Assembly: GCF_014257025.1 (NCBI RefSeq)
Contig: NZ_JACMSF010000065.1
Coordinates: 1-45,275, forward strand
DNA from: Streptomyces cupreus
Lineage (GTDB): Bacteria > Actinomycetota > Actinomycetes > Streptomycetales > Streptomycetaceae
Reading direction: 5' to 3'
Length of the DNA: 45,275 bases
In this document: positions 7,496-15,346 of the stretch, in pieces
Layout: each line of letters opens with the position of its first letter
How positions within the stretch are numbered: the first letter of the stretch is position 1
The notes under the pieces: generated by a model
The model's input: only the letters and a program-made list of their open reading frames with translations
Database searches by the model: none
Told to the model about the DNA's origin: nothing
Translations under genes and position numbers: made by a program

Positions 7496-7861
7496 GTGAG
7501 CACGACGTCGCCGGACAAGCCCACCGCCGAGGAGTTGGTGGAACACATCGCCCAGGTGGGCCGCGCCTTATGGGCAGCCAGCCACCTCGGCAGCCCGGCC
7601 CCGGTCGTGGCGCAGCTGCGCGACCGCATGGATCATCCCCAACCCGGTGACCTCGTCATGGAGTTCGCGCCGTTCACCACCGGCGACTTCGACCCGGACA
7701 GCGTCGGCCGGCTCCTGGCGATCGAACGCCGGCCGGGCTGGCCCACCCGGTATGTGATCGAGCCGCTGCTTCGGCCCGGCGAGCAGCGTGACGGAATGGA
7801 TCTGTCACTCATCGCCCTGCCCGACCAACGCAGCTACGCACGGTGGGCCGACGGCGCCTGA
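7496..7861 (+). CDS. Hypothetical 121-residue protein with a TTA codon
   Basis: I do not recognise this family. The GTG at 7496 is preceded by GAGGAGGAGGGGC. An in-frame ATG at 7481 sits inside that ribosome binding site and is less likely. The protein starts with a helix (AEELVEHIAQVGRALWAA). It continues with mixed alpha/beta sequence containing two similar short strands (DLVMEFAPFTTGDFDP and RYVIEPLLRPGE) and ends in YARWADGA. There is no signal peptide or membrane segment. Codon 25 is TTA (7568-7570), a rare leucine codon that in Streptomyces needs the bldA tRNA, so expression may be developmentally limited. The gene is convergent with the universal stress protein, leaving 56 bp between the stops. 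Confidence 0.65.
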   Translation: MSTTSPDKPTAEELVEHIAQVGRALWAASHLGSPAPVVAQLRDRMDHPQPGDLVMEFAPFTTGDFDPDSVGRLLAIERRPGWPTRYVIEPLLRPGEQRDGMDLSLIALPDQRSYARWADGA

Positions 7862-7917
7862 TCACCGGTGCGTCGACGAGGACGTACTTCCTGGGACCGG
7901 GTTGCACAAGCTCGACG

Positions 7918-8811
7918 TCAGCCGCTGTCACTCGTGCGCGGAATCACCGCCACCGGACACTCGGCGTGGTGCAGCACCGTGTGTCCCACCAGGCCGAGCT
8001 GGGGTCCGAGGTGGCCATGGCGGCGATGGGCCCCGATGATCAGGAGGTCGGCCGCGCAGGACCGGGTCACCAGCGCATGGCGTGCCGAGCCCTCGACCAG
8101 GGAGCGGTGCAGGGTCACGCCGGTGTACTCCTCGGCGATGGTGTCCAACGCCTTGTCGAGGAGCGCCGAGGCATGGTCCTCCTCGGCGTGGGCGGGCGCA
8201 CCGGTCAGCAGCGGATGCGGTGCCGTCCGGTGCGCCGGGCGCCGCCAGGCCCGTACGGCCTCGACCTCGCACTCACGCACCGCGGCCTCCCGGAAGGCGT
8301 ACCTGACCGCGGCGGCGGCCGTGGTGTCGCCGACGGCCAGGACGATGCGGCCGTTGGCCGTGTGTCTGTTCTCCGCCCTGCCGCGCACGACAGCGACCGG
8401 GCAGGGGGCCCGGGCGGCGAGGGAGAGACCGACCGAGCCCAGAAGGAGTTCCCTGATCGGGCCCCTGCCCCGTACCCCGGTCACGACGGCACTGGCGAGG
8501 CGCGCCTCGCGCAGCAGCGCCGACACGGGATCCTCCGGCAGCACGCTGGTGCTGATCTCCAGCGTCGGAGCGCGCTGCCGGGCACGCTGGTCGGCGAGCG
8601 CCACGACGCTCTCGGCGAGATCGTGTTCGGTCACCACGGCCGGGTCGGCCCCCGGGGTCTCCGCCAGGGCCGCCCCCTCGTACCGCTCCCACAGCGAGGC
8701 GTGGACGATCCGCAACGGCAGTCCGTGGCGCACCGCCTCGTCCACGGCCCAGTCCACGGCATGGAGGCTGGACTCCGAGCCGTCGACACCCACGACGAAG
8801 GGCAGTTCCAT
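7918..8811 (-). CDS. Tandem-domain universal stress protein (UspA family)
   Basis: 297 residues from the ATG at 8811, which follows GGTGGGGAGC; a longer frame to 8916 has no such signal. Two Usp domains are joined head to tail. Domain 1 begins FVVGVDGSESSLHAVDWAVDEA and ends with the ATP-binding pattern VTGVRGRGPIRELLLGSVGLSLAARAPCPVAVV. Domain 2 ends LIIGAHRRHGHLGPQLGLVGHTVLHHAECPVAVIP. Both retain the G-x2-G-x9-G-type nucleotide loop, so ATP binding is expected. In mycobacteria, tandem Usp proteins such as Rv2623 belong to the DosR dormancy regulon and slow growth under hypoxia. The same role is plausible here given the neighbours, but it is not shown by the sequence. Confidence 0.93.
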   Translation of the reverse strand: MELPFVVGVDGSESSLHAVDWAVDEAVRHGLPLRIVHASLWERYEGAALAETPGADPAVVTEHDLAESVVALADQRARQRAPTLEISTSVLPEDPVSALLREARLASAVVTGVRGRGPIRELLLGSVGLSLAARAPCPVAVVRGRAENRHTANGRIVLAVGDTTAAAAVRYAFREAAVRECEVEAVRAWRRPAHRTAPHPLLTGAPAHAEEDHASALLDKALDTIAEEYTGVTLHRSLVEGSARHALVTRSCAADLLIIGAHRRHGHLGPQLGLVGHTVLHHAECPVAVIPRTSDSG

Positions 8812-8959
8812 GCTCCCCACCGCCTTCAGCGCCGGGATACTTCTTCTCCCATTGTCCCCCTCGGGCTGCCGAGCACTCGGCGTATATCGAGCTACCTCGC
8901 TGGGCGCGGGTGTCACGACAGCACGGTGCGCCGCAACCCTCGTTCGGGGCGGTGCCTGC

Positions 8960-10486
8960 TCAGGTCGTGGGGAAGGAGTCCGGTGTGCGGATCCGGTCGC
9001 GGATCCAGACGCCGGCCGGCTTGAGTGAAGTGGTGCCGGTCCAGGGGCCGTTGTTGTTGCAGGTGCCGACCTTGAACACGGCGCCGGTGCGCTCGTCGTC
9101 GGAGAAGTTCCAGTTGACCCAGCTGATCTTCTTGGCGGCCATCAGGTCGAGGTACTGCTGGGTGCGGGTGAAGTTGTTCGGGCCGTCACCGCTGGCTTCC
9201 TGGGTGCCGAACTCGGTGACGAAGATCGGGATCCGGTCCGATGCCCGGTTGAGCGCGTCCAGGTACTCCTGGTCGTGCGAGGCCGCGTAGAAGTGGAACG
9301 TGTACATGATGTTGGTCGCCTGGACCGGGTTGTTGATGATGTCGGTCTCGTTGCGGCCGTCGGAGATTCCGAGGGAGCCCCAGCCGTGGGTGCCGATGAG
9401 AATCGGGGTGGCGGGGTCCTGGGCGCGGATGACGGGGATGAGCTGCTCGGCGTAGGACTTGATCCGCGACCAGCTGACACCGTTGGGTTCGTTGGCGATG
9501 TCGTACAGCAGGTTGGTCTTGCCGCGGTGGCGCTGCGCGATCTCGGTGAAGAACGTCTTGGCGCGGGACAGGTTGTAGTTGGGGTCGCCGGGCGTGAGCT
9601 GGTGCCAGTCGACGAGGGCGTACATGCCGCGGGCCGTGGCCATCTCGATGAGCTGGTGCACCCGGTCGGTGAACATCCTCGGGTTGGTCTCGTAGCCGCC
9701 CTCTTGGACATAGAGGGAGATGCGCAGTACGTCGGAGTTCCAGTCGGTGGCGAGCGCGTCCAGGGAGCCGCCGGTCAGGCAGTGGCTGTACCACTGGAGG
9801 CCGTGGCTGCTCATGCCGCGCAGTTGGATCGGCTTGCCGTACTGGTTGCACAGCTTCACTCCGCACACCTTGAGCCGGCCGTTGATCGCGGCGGGGGTGG
9901 TGCCCGGCGGCGTTCCGCCGTTGCTCTGGGTGGTGGCGGTGACGGCGTCGGAGACCGGTGAGACGTTGCCCGCCGCGTCGCGGGCGCGGACGGTGAAGGT
10001 GTACGCCGTGCTCGCCGACAGGCTGCCGACGGTGTGCGAGGTGCCGGTCGTCGTGGCGACCTGGGCGCCGTCGCGGTACACCACGTAGCCGGTCACGCCC
10101 ACATTGTCGGTGGAGGCGTTCCAGGCCAGGGACACGCTGGAGGATGTGGTGCCGGTGGCGCGCAGGCCGGTCGGGGTCGAGGGAGCGGCCGTGTCGGTAC
10201 CGCCGCTGCTGTCACCGAGCAGCTTCCACAGGGCGGGGGTGTTGGGGGGCTCCCAGCCGGTCAGGGACGTGTGGCTCTGTAGGCATTCGTAGTCCTTGCC
10301 GCCGTAGGACACTCGGGTGCCCACGGTGTACGAGGTGTTCGGCTGCCACTCCGGGTAGGCGGAGATCTGAACGCTCGCCGCGGGGGCCTGCTCGGCCACG
10401 GTGGCGAGCGCGGGGGAAGGAGCGAGGCCGAAGCCGAGCGCGGCAAGCAGTGTGCCGGCAAGCAGAGTTGACAGGGGTCTGCGCAT
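8960..10486 (-). CDS. Secreted GH5 glycoside hydrolase (endoglucanase-like) with CBM5/12 and FN3 modules
   Basis: 508 residues from the ATG at 10486, six bases after AGGAGG. The order is a Sec signal peptide (LLAGTLLAALGFGLAPSPALA), a CBM5/12 module (about 40-95: YPEWQPNTSYTVGTRVSY, YECLQSHTSLTGWEPPN, PALW), a fibronectin III domain (about 105-190: PTGLRATGTTSSSVSLAWNAS), a Thr/Pro linker and a GH5 catalytic domain. The GH5 acid/base is Glu333 in the ANEPNG motif and the nucleophile is Glu425 in VTEFGT. LRGMSSHGLQWYS and VDWHQL are other GH5 landmarks. The expected activity is endo-cleavage of beta-1,4-glucan outside the cell. A CBM5/12, more usual on chitinases, is unusual here. It lies 20 bp downstream of the jelly-roll/CBM35 gene, so the two probably form one operon. 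Confidence 0.92.
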   Translation of the reverse strand: MRRPLSTLLAGTLLAALGFGLAPSPALATVAEQAPAASVQISAYPEWQPNTSYTVGTRVSYGGKDYECLQSHTSLTGWEPPNTPALWKLLGDSSGGTDTAAPSTPTGLRATGTTSSSVSLAWNASTDNVGVTGYVVYRDGAQVATTTGTSHTVGSLSASTAYTFTVRARDAAGNVSPVSDAVTATTQSNGGTPPGTTPAAINGRLKVCGVKLCNQYGKPIQLRGMSSHGLQWYSHCLTGGSLDALATDWNSDVLRISLYVQEGGYETNPRMFTDRVHQLIEMATARGMYALVDWHQLTPGDPNYNLSRAKTFFTEIAQRHRGKTNLLYDIANEPNGVSWSRIKSYAEQLIPVIRAQDPATPILIGTHGWGSLGISDGRNETDIINNPVQATNIMYTFHFYAASHDQEYLDALNRASDRIPIFVTEFGTQEASGDGPNNFTRTQQYLDLMAAKKISWVNWNFSDDERTGAVFKVGTCNNNGPWTGTTSLKPAGVWIRDRIRTPDSFPTT

Positions 10487-10506
10487 GACGTCCTCCTGGT
10501 GGGGTC

Positions 10507-11742
10507 TCAACTGACCGTGATCTTGTCGACGTTGGGTCCGCCGTTGGCGGTCGTGGCGGTGGCACGGATCCTGTTGGTGCCGGCGGTCAGGGGCACGGTG
10601 AGCGTGGCCGTCGCCCAGGAAGACCAGGCTCCGGTGGGGTTGAAGGGGTGACCGGCGGAGACGGCCGTGCCGTTGACGGCGATGTCCATGGGGCGGTTGA
10701 GGGTCGTGCCGTTGGCGTAGCGCAGGGCGAGGGTGGCGGGGCCCGCGGTGCTCGCCGGGACGGTCCACTCGACGAACGAGCCGGTGACGTTGTCGTAGTT
10801 CACGAAGCCGGTCCCGGAGAAGCCGGCGTGGTTGGACTCGACGACGCCCTGCGAGATGAAGGCGTCCTCCGCCTGGTGGTCGACCGCGGCGGGGCCGTCG
10901 ACCAGTTGGTAGCCGCGCATGTTCCGCAGCAGCAGATAGCAGTCCTGCAGCGAACCGGAAGTGTCGCCGAGCGAGCGGTAGATGCCCCACTTGGGCCGCA
11001 CCCGGTCGAGCAGGAAGGTGTCGACACCCGTCTTGGTCCCGTCGACGAGGGTGACGCCGTCCTTGCGGAGAATCCACCGCACACTGCCCGCGGTGCCGTC
11101 GCCGATCTTCATCTGGAAGTCGACGTCGACCCAGGAGTCGTGCAGCGGAACGAGGTCGGTGCGGCCGACGAGGATGTTCGACTCGAACAGTTTCAGTTCG
11201 ATGGTCTGCACCCCGTTCACCCGGCGCAGGGACATCACGGTGATCGGCGAGGTGCCGGTGCCGGGCTGCTTGGTCTGCATGATGTGGGTGAAGGACGTGG
11301 TCGCCTTCAGCGAGCTCGGGATGTACATCTGGTACGTCGTGCGCCAGGTCTCGCCCGGGAGCCAGCGCAGGTACGAACTGCCGGACGTACGCATGCCGGT
11401 CACTTCCTGGCGCTGACGGTCCGTGGAGGTGTCCCGGTCGACCATGTGCATGTTGAACCGGAAGGTGTCGCCCACTGGGTAGATGTGCGGTTGACCCGCC
11501 GTGTGGGAGTCGGCCCGGTCGTCCTCGATGGTCTCGAACGCGCCGAGACCGACGCTCGCCGCAGAAGGCGCCCAGCGCAACGCCCAGGAGCCGGCGAGTG
11601 TTGCGGCCGTGGCGGTGGCGGACGGCAGCCGCAGTGGCGCGGGGAGGGCGGCTGCGGCGAGACCGCCGACGGCCGCGCCGAGCAGGCCTCGGCGGGAGGG
11701 TCCGGCGCGGTGCGCGTCGGGGCGGGGGTGCGTAGGTGGCAT
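10507..11742 (-). CDS. Tat-exported jelly-roll protein with C-terminal CBM35, putative polysaccharide lyase
   Basis: 411 residues. An N-terminal twin-arginine signal (PSRRGLLGAAVGGLAAAALPAP) is followed by a ~220-residue concanavalin-like beta-sandwich. Its motifs include SGSSYLRWLPGETWRTTYQMYI, FTHIMQTKQPG, SWVDVDFQMKIGDGTAGSVRW and RPKWGIYRS. These resemble secreted polysaccharide lyases of the heparinase I/glucuronan lyase fold group, but I cannot name the PL family. Residues from about 285 form a CBM35-like module (AEDAFISQGVVESNHAGFSG, VEWTVPA, ALRYANGT, PMDIAVNG, NVDKITV), which usually binds uronic acid- or galactose-containing glycans. It is the first gene of a probable two-gene operon with the GH5 enzyme. 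A 19-bp near-palindrome lies 90 bp upstream. Confidence 0.72.
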   Translation of the reverse strand: MPPTHPRPDAHRAGPSRRGLLGAAVGGLAAAALPAPLRLPSATATAATLAGSWALRWAPSAASVGLGAFETIEDDRADSHTAGQPHIYPVGDTFRFNMHMVDRDTSTDRQRQEVTGMRTSGSSYLRWLPGETWRTTYQMYIPSSLKATTSFTHIMQTKQPGTGTSPITVMSLRRVNGVQTIELKLFESNILVGRTDLVPLHDSWVDVDFQMKIGDGTAGSVRWILRKDGVTLVDGTKTGVDTFLLDRVRPKWGIYRSLGDTSGSLQDCYLLLRNMRGYQLVDGPAAVDHQAEDAFISQGVVESNHAGFSGTGFVNYDNVTGSFVEWTVPASTAGPATLALRYANGTTLNRPMDIAVNGTAVSAGHPFNPTGAWSSWATATLTVPLTAGTNRIRATATTANGGPNVDKITVS

Positions 11743-11831
11743 CAGGGAGTCTCCTCGTTGTGAGGGTGGGACTGATGTGCCTGATCAGGGGCGTACGGAA
11801 CCGCTCGGCAGGGAGCGGTGTTCCGACGATT

Positions 11832-11850
11832 GTTAGGAAAGTTTCCTTAC
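11832..11850. promoter_or_regulatory. 19-bp near-perfect palindrome upstream of the secreted glycan enzymes
   Basis: GTTAGGAAAGTTTCCTTAC has two 9-base arms that match at 8 of 9 positions around a central G. It lies 90 bp upstream of the leftward jelly-roll/CBM35 gene, so it is a likely operator. I recall similar AGGAAA...TTTCC sites before secreted carbohydrate enzymes in streptomycetes, but I cannot name the regulator. Confidence 0.6.
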
Positions 11851-12281
11851 ACTTTCCCGGAGGGTAGAGTCTTGACCGAGCACGGTCAATAGCGAGCTCG
11901 GCAGTCAAGGCGCCGCGGCCCGGCGCATGCCGGATCTTCGGCAGGCGATTTCGGAGTGATCGACCTCAAGGACGCCGAGGGCTGGGTCGTCACCGGGCAC
12001 CACAACGATGTCCTCACCTATGTCGGCCCCGATGAGCCTCAAGACCGGTCGAAGATCGCTGTCGGGCTGTTCGGACGTTCCAAGCGCCATCGGGATGGCA
12101 CCGAGCTTCACGTCGTCCACGTCGAGGACAAGCGAGGCACAGCGGACCCAGCGCAAGTGCCTGCGCGATAAAGGTGGGCCAGGGCAGTTCGGAATGGAAG
12201 ATTCCGTACAACTCGATGATGCTCTCGTGGGTCTCCCTGCACGATCCGGACCATGATCCGGCCCCAAGTGCTGGGAGAACC
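11851..12281. other. Intergenic stretch of about 430 bp without a supported gene
   Basis: The only rightward frame is a 71-codon GTG-initiated one (11956-12171). It has weak initiation context, no recognisable domain and no clear partner. Leftward frames here also match nothing I know. It could hold a decayed gene, because its composition stays coding-like. Confidence 0.4.
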
Positions 12282-13049
12282 ATGCACAAGCATTACGCGG
12301 CGGTCGTCACCGTCGCTCCCCTGGTCGTCCTCGCCGCCGTGGCACCGGCCGCCCACGCCGATACGACCGTGGGAGACGCCCGCATCACGTCCATCACCTT
12401 CGCCAAGGCGACCACCGGCGTCGGCGCCACGCTCGGGACATCGGTCGGCGTCACGCTGACCGCCACGGACAACTCCGGCATCGACAGCGTCATCGGTCCC
12501 AAGGTAGTCGGCCCCGACGGGCTGGTCATCCGTCCCACCCACAATGAGTGCACTGCGCAAAGCGCGACCACTGTGCAGTGCGTCTACAGCTTCCCTCTCT
12601 CGCCGGACGGCACCGACGCACAGGACCTGCGGAACAGCTCGGCGGGTACCTGGCACTTCAAGGCCAAGGCCGTGGCCAACGACGGTGACTCCCACCACCT
12701 TTCACCGGGCGCACCGCTCAGCGTCAAGCGGCACGCCAAGCTGGTGGACGCCCAGGCCACGCCCGAGCCGATCGACAAGGGTGACAAGCTCACCGTCACG
12801 GGCTGGCTCCGGCGGGCCAACTGGGACACCAACGTCTGGGACGACTACGCGGGCAAGTCCGTGGCTCTCCAGTTCCGCGAGTCCGGAACCGACACCTTCA
12901 AAACCGTCAAGACGGTGACCACCGACAGTCTGGGCAAGCTGCGCACCACAGTCACCGCGAACACCACCGGCACCTGGCGCTGGCGGTTCACCGCCAACAC
13001 CATCGCTACGGGTGCGACGTCGCAGGGCGATCGGGTCGTAGTGAACTAG
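12282..13049 (+). CDS. Secreted Ig-like protein of a Streptomyces-specific family (DUF5707-like)
   Basis: 255 residues from the ATG at 12282, five bases after GGGAG. A Sec signal peptide (VVTVAPLVVLAAVAPAAHA) precedes two beta-rich domains. The first (about 30-145) holds VGVTLTATDNSGIDSVIGP and a cysteine pair (NECTAQ, VQCVYS) that can form a disulphide. The second (about 155-255) holds QATPEPIDKGDKLTVTGWLRRANWDT, YAGKSVALQFRESGTDTFKTVKTV and GTWRWRFTANT. That second pattern is common in many Streptomyces exported proteins, often automatically labelled calcium-binding or DUF5707; the function is unknown. It lies in a cluster of secreted glycan enzymes and might act at the cell surface, but no catalytic residues are apparent. 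Confidence 0.75.
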   Translation: MHKHYAAVVTVAPLVVLAAVAPAAHADTTVGDARITSITFAKATTGVGATLGTSVGVTLTATDNSGIDSVIGPKVVGPDGLVIRPTHNECTAQSATTVQCVYSFPLSPDGTDAQDLRNSSAGTWHFKAKAVANDGDSHHLSPGAPLSVKRHAKLVDAQATPEPIDKGDKLTVTGWLRRANWDTNVWDDYAGKSVALQFRESGTDTFKTVKTVTTDSLGKLRTTVTANTTGTWRWRFTANTIATGATSQGDRVVVN

Positions 13050-13099
13050 AAGCGAAGTCCTGAGGAGCAGGCCGACAGTTGGCCGGGCCTACTCGTCGG

Positions 13100-15085
13100 T
13101 CACTGTTGGGGTATCCATACGCGCATGGCGCCGTCGCTGCGGTTCGCCCAGGCGTAGTAAGGAACTGCGGTCAACTCGACGGCCTCGTCGGCGCGTCGGG
13201 TGTGGGCGGCGTCCGTGAGGTACGGCCACCAACCGGTGGCGTCCGGCGCGAGACGTCGACCGGAGACGACGACGGTGGCGACGCCGCCGAGCAGGTCGGG
13301 GCGTTCGCGCACGGTGGGAGCCGTCGAGGCGTCGAGGACGACACCGTCGAGGCCACCGGCGTTGTCGACCTCCTCCAGGCAGTACACCAGCGGCCCGCGC
13401 TCCAGTGCCACGCAGCCGCGCACGGCGTCGACATAGGGGTGCGGGTGGGTCCGGCGCACCGGCAGGGCAAGCTCCAGCCGGACGGTGTCGCCCGGCTGGA
13501 AGGTCCGGGTGACGCGCAGCCAGCCGTGCTCGGGCTGTTCCCGCACGGGCGCTTCGTTCACGGCCAGTTGGAACTGTGCGCACCATGCGGGAAGCCGGAG
13601 GGCGAGGGTGCGCGCCCCGGCAGGTGCGTCGTCGACGGTCACGGTCACCGTGCCGTGCCACGGGTACTCGGTGGCCACACGGACGGCGAGGCCGCCACCC
13701 GCGTACTCGCCGGTGGCGTACTGGTGCAGTTGCAGACCGCTGTCGTCCGCGCTCGCGAAGTAGTGCGGCAGACTGGCCAGCAGGCGCATCGCGTTGGGCG
13801 GGCAGCAGGCGCAGCGGAACCAGGGCGTGCGCTGCGCCGTCTGGTCGCCGGGGCGCTCGTGCGAGCCCACACGCCGCTGGAGCGGATTGACGTACAGCCA
13901 GGTACGCCCGTCCAGCCCCACGCCGGCGAGGAAGCCGTTGTACAGGGTGCGTTCGATGAGGTCCGAGTAGCGGGTCTCACCGGTGAGCAGGGCCATCCGC
14001 CAGCTGAAGTGCACCGAGGCGATGGCAGCGCAGGTCTCGGTGTACGCGCGGTCGGAGGGAAGCTCGTAGGCGTCCCCGAAGGACTCCCAGTCGTGCCGCG
14101 AGCCGACCCCTCCGGTGAGGTACGTCTTCGTGGAGACCGCATCGGTCCACAGTCGCTCCAGCGCCTGCCGCAGCCGGACGTCACCCGTCTCGGTCGCCAG
14201 ATCGGCGGCTCCCGCGAGGAGGTAGAGCTGGCGCACGGCGTGCCCGGTCACCTCCTGGGCCTCGCGGACCGGGGCGTGGTCCTGCCAGTACTCGGCCCCG
14301 GGGTCCCGGTCATGGCCGCGGTCGGCGCCCGAGGCCAGTGCGCCGTGTCCGCGCCGTTCCAGGAAGTAGCGGGCCAGTTCCAGATACCGCTTGTCGTCGG
14401 TGGCTCGGTAGAGCTCGACGAGCGCGGTTTCCACCTCGGGATGGCCGCACACCCCGTCCACTCGCTTGCCGGGACCGAAGACGGACTCGATGTGGTCGGC
14501 GAACCTGTCCGCCACGTCGAGCAGTTCGCGGCTTCCCGTGGCCCGGTGATGGGCCACTGCTGCCTGCATCAAGTGGCCCGCGCAGTACAGTTCGTGCCCC
14601 CAGCCGAGTTCGGTCCAGGGCTCACCGCCGCCGAGCTGGTAGTACGTCTGGAGATAGCCGTTCTCCATCTGGGCGGCTGCAACGAGCCGGACGGTCCGGG
14701 CGACTTCGTCGGCGAGGCCGGACTCCGGTGCGTCGGCCAGCTGCCAACAGGCCGCTTCCAGCCACTTGTAGACGTCGGAGTCCTGGAACTGGAAGTCCCC
14801 CGAGAACGCGCGTGCCGCGCCCGGGTCTGCTGCCGCGCGCAGGTTGGCGAGGTTCCCGGCTTCCTCGAGCCGCTCGGGGCCTTCCGTGATCGACACTTCG
14901 GCGTTGGTCCGGCGACGCGTCGCCCAGAAGCCGTCCGTGATGCGGACGACGGAGGCGGGTCGGTGCACCGCGGCCGAGTTCGCGCTGGGGTGGACCGGTC
15001 CGGTGAGTGGCGTGTGCAGCTGAGCCTCCGGAGGGCGAGAGTGGTAGTAACCGCTTACCCCGATCACGCTAGGGCGCCGTCGCAT
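13100..15085 (-). CDS. GH127 beta-L-arabinofuranosidase family protein
   Basis: 661 residues if the ATG at 15085 is used. No good ribosome binding site precedes it, and a TTG seven codons upstream is also open, so the N-terminus is uncertain. The (alpha/alpha)6 barrel of GH127 is clear. ITDGFWATRRRTN opens the domain and SGDFQFQDSDVYKWLEA follows. The catalytic centre is complete: a glutamate in HDWESFGD lies 16 residues before the glutamate of YTETCAAI, and the cysteine pair is in RCACCPPN. In the characterised Bifidobacterium enzyme these Glu/Cys residues bind zinc and one cysteine is the nucleophile. No signal peptide is visible, so it probably acts in the cytosol on imported arabino-oligosaccharides. 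It is divergent from the 1380-residue secreted protein, sharing a LacI-type operator. Confidence 0.9.
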   Translation of the reverse strand: MRRRPSVIGVSGYYHSRPPEAQLHTPLTGPVHPSANSAAVHRPASVVRITDGFWATRRRTNAEVSITEGPERLEEAGNLANLRAAADPGAARAFSGDFQFQDSDVYKWLEAACWQLADAPESGLADEVARTVRLVAAAQMENGYLQTYYQLGGGEPWTELGWGHELYCAGHLMQAAVAHHRATGSRELLDVADRFADHIESVFGPGKRVDGVCGHPEVETALVELYRATDDKRYLELARYFLERRGHGALASGADRGHDRDPGAEYWQDHAPVREAQEVTGHAVRQLYLLAGAADLATETGDVRLRQALERLWTDAVSTKTYLTGGVGSRHDWESFGDAYELPSDRAYTETCAAIASVHFSWRMALLTGETRYSDLIERTLYNGFLAGVGLDGRTWLYVNPLQRRVGSHERPGDQTAQRTPWFRCACCPPNAMRLLASLPHYFASADDSGLQLHQYATGEYAGGGLAVRVATEYPWHGTVTVTVDDAPAGARTLALRLPAWCAQFQLAVNEAPVREQPEHGWLRVTRTFQPGDTVRLELALPVRRTHPHPYVDAVRGCVALERGPLVYCLEEVDNAGGLDGVVLDASTAPTVRERPDLLGGVATVVVSGRRLAPDATGWWPYLTDAAHTRRADEAVELTAVPYYAWANRSDGAMRVWIPQQ

Positions 15086-15190
15086 GCCACGCAAGAGAGG
15101 AGGCAAGACCTACCGATCCAGCACGCTTCCCGGCAGATTCTTGGCCGTGTCAGGCCATTGACGCCGACCCTCGGCAACCCTAGTTTCTTG

Positions 15191-15202
15191 GAAACCGGTT
15201 TC
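15191..15202. promoter_or_regulatory. LacI-type operator between the GH127 gene and the large secreted protein
   Basis: GAAACCGGTTTC is a perfect 12-bp palindrome with the central CG and AAACCGGTTT core typical of LacI/GalR-family sites. It lies 106 bp before the GH127 start and 145 bp before the divergent gene, so one sugar-responsive repressor could control both. No lacI gene is in the window. Confidence 0.7.
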
Positions 15203-15346
15203 TGAAGCCGAGCCGTAGCCACGCCCGTCGATGCTGCTGCCCATCAGCCGCCGCCCTGCTGCCCGCTGCCCGCTGCCCACGCCCGTTTGCCCGCGACGCG
15301 TGGCCCTTTGCCCGCTGTCCGTTGGCCGCGAAGAAGGAGATCCGTC

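Noticed and set aside
7843..9028. Two long rightward frames opposite the universal stress protein
   Set aside because: The leftward frame has two unmistakable Usp domains; the opposing frames are antisense shadows.
8960..11908. A leftward open frame of 982 codons covering the GH5 gene and most of the upstream gene
   Set aside because: Only its last 508 codons are the GH5 enzyme, which has its own signal peptide and ribosome site at 10486. The rest is an out-of-frame shadow of the CBM35 gene, rich in Arg/His/Pro.
11956..12171. A 71-codon rightward frame starting VIDLKDAEGWVV
   Set aside because: Weak initiation context, no known domain, and an equally open frame on the opposite strand. I cannot support it as a gene.
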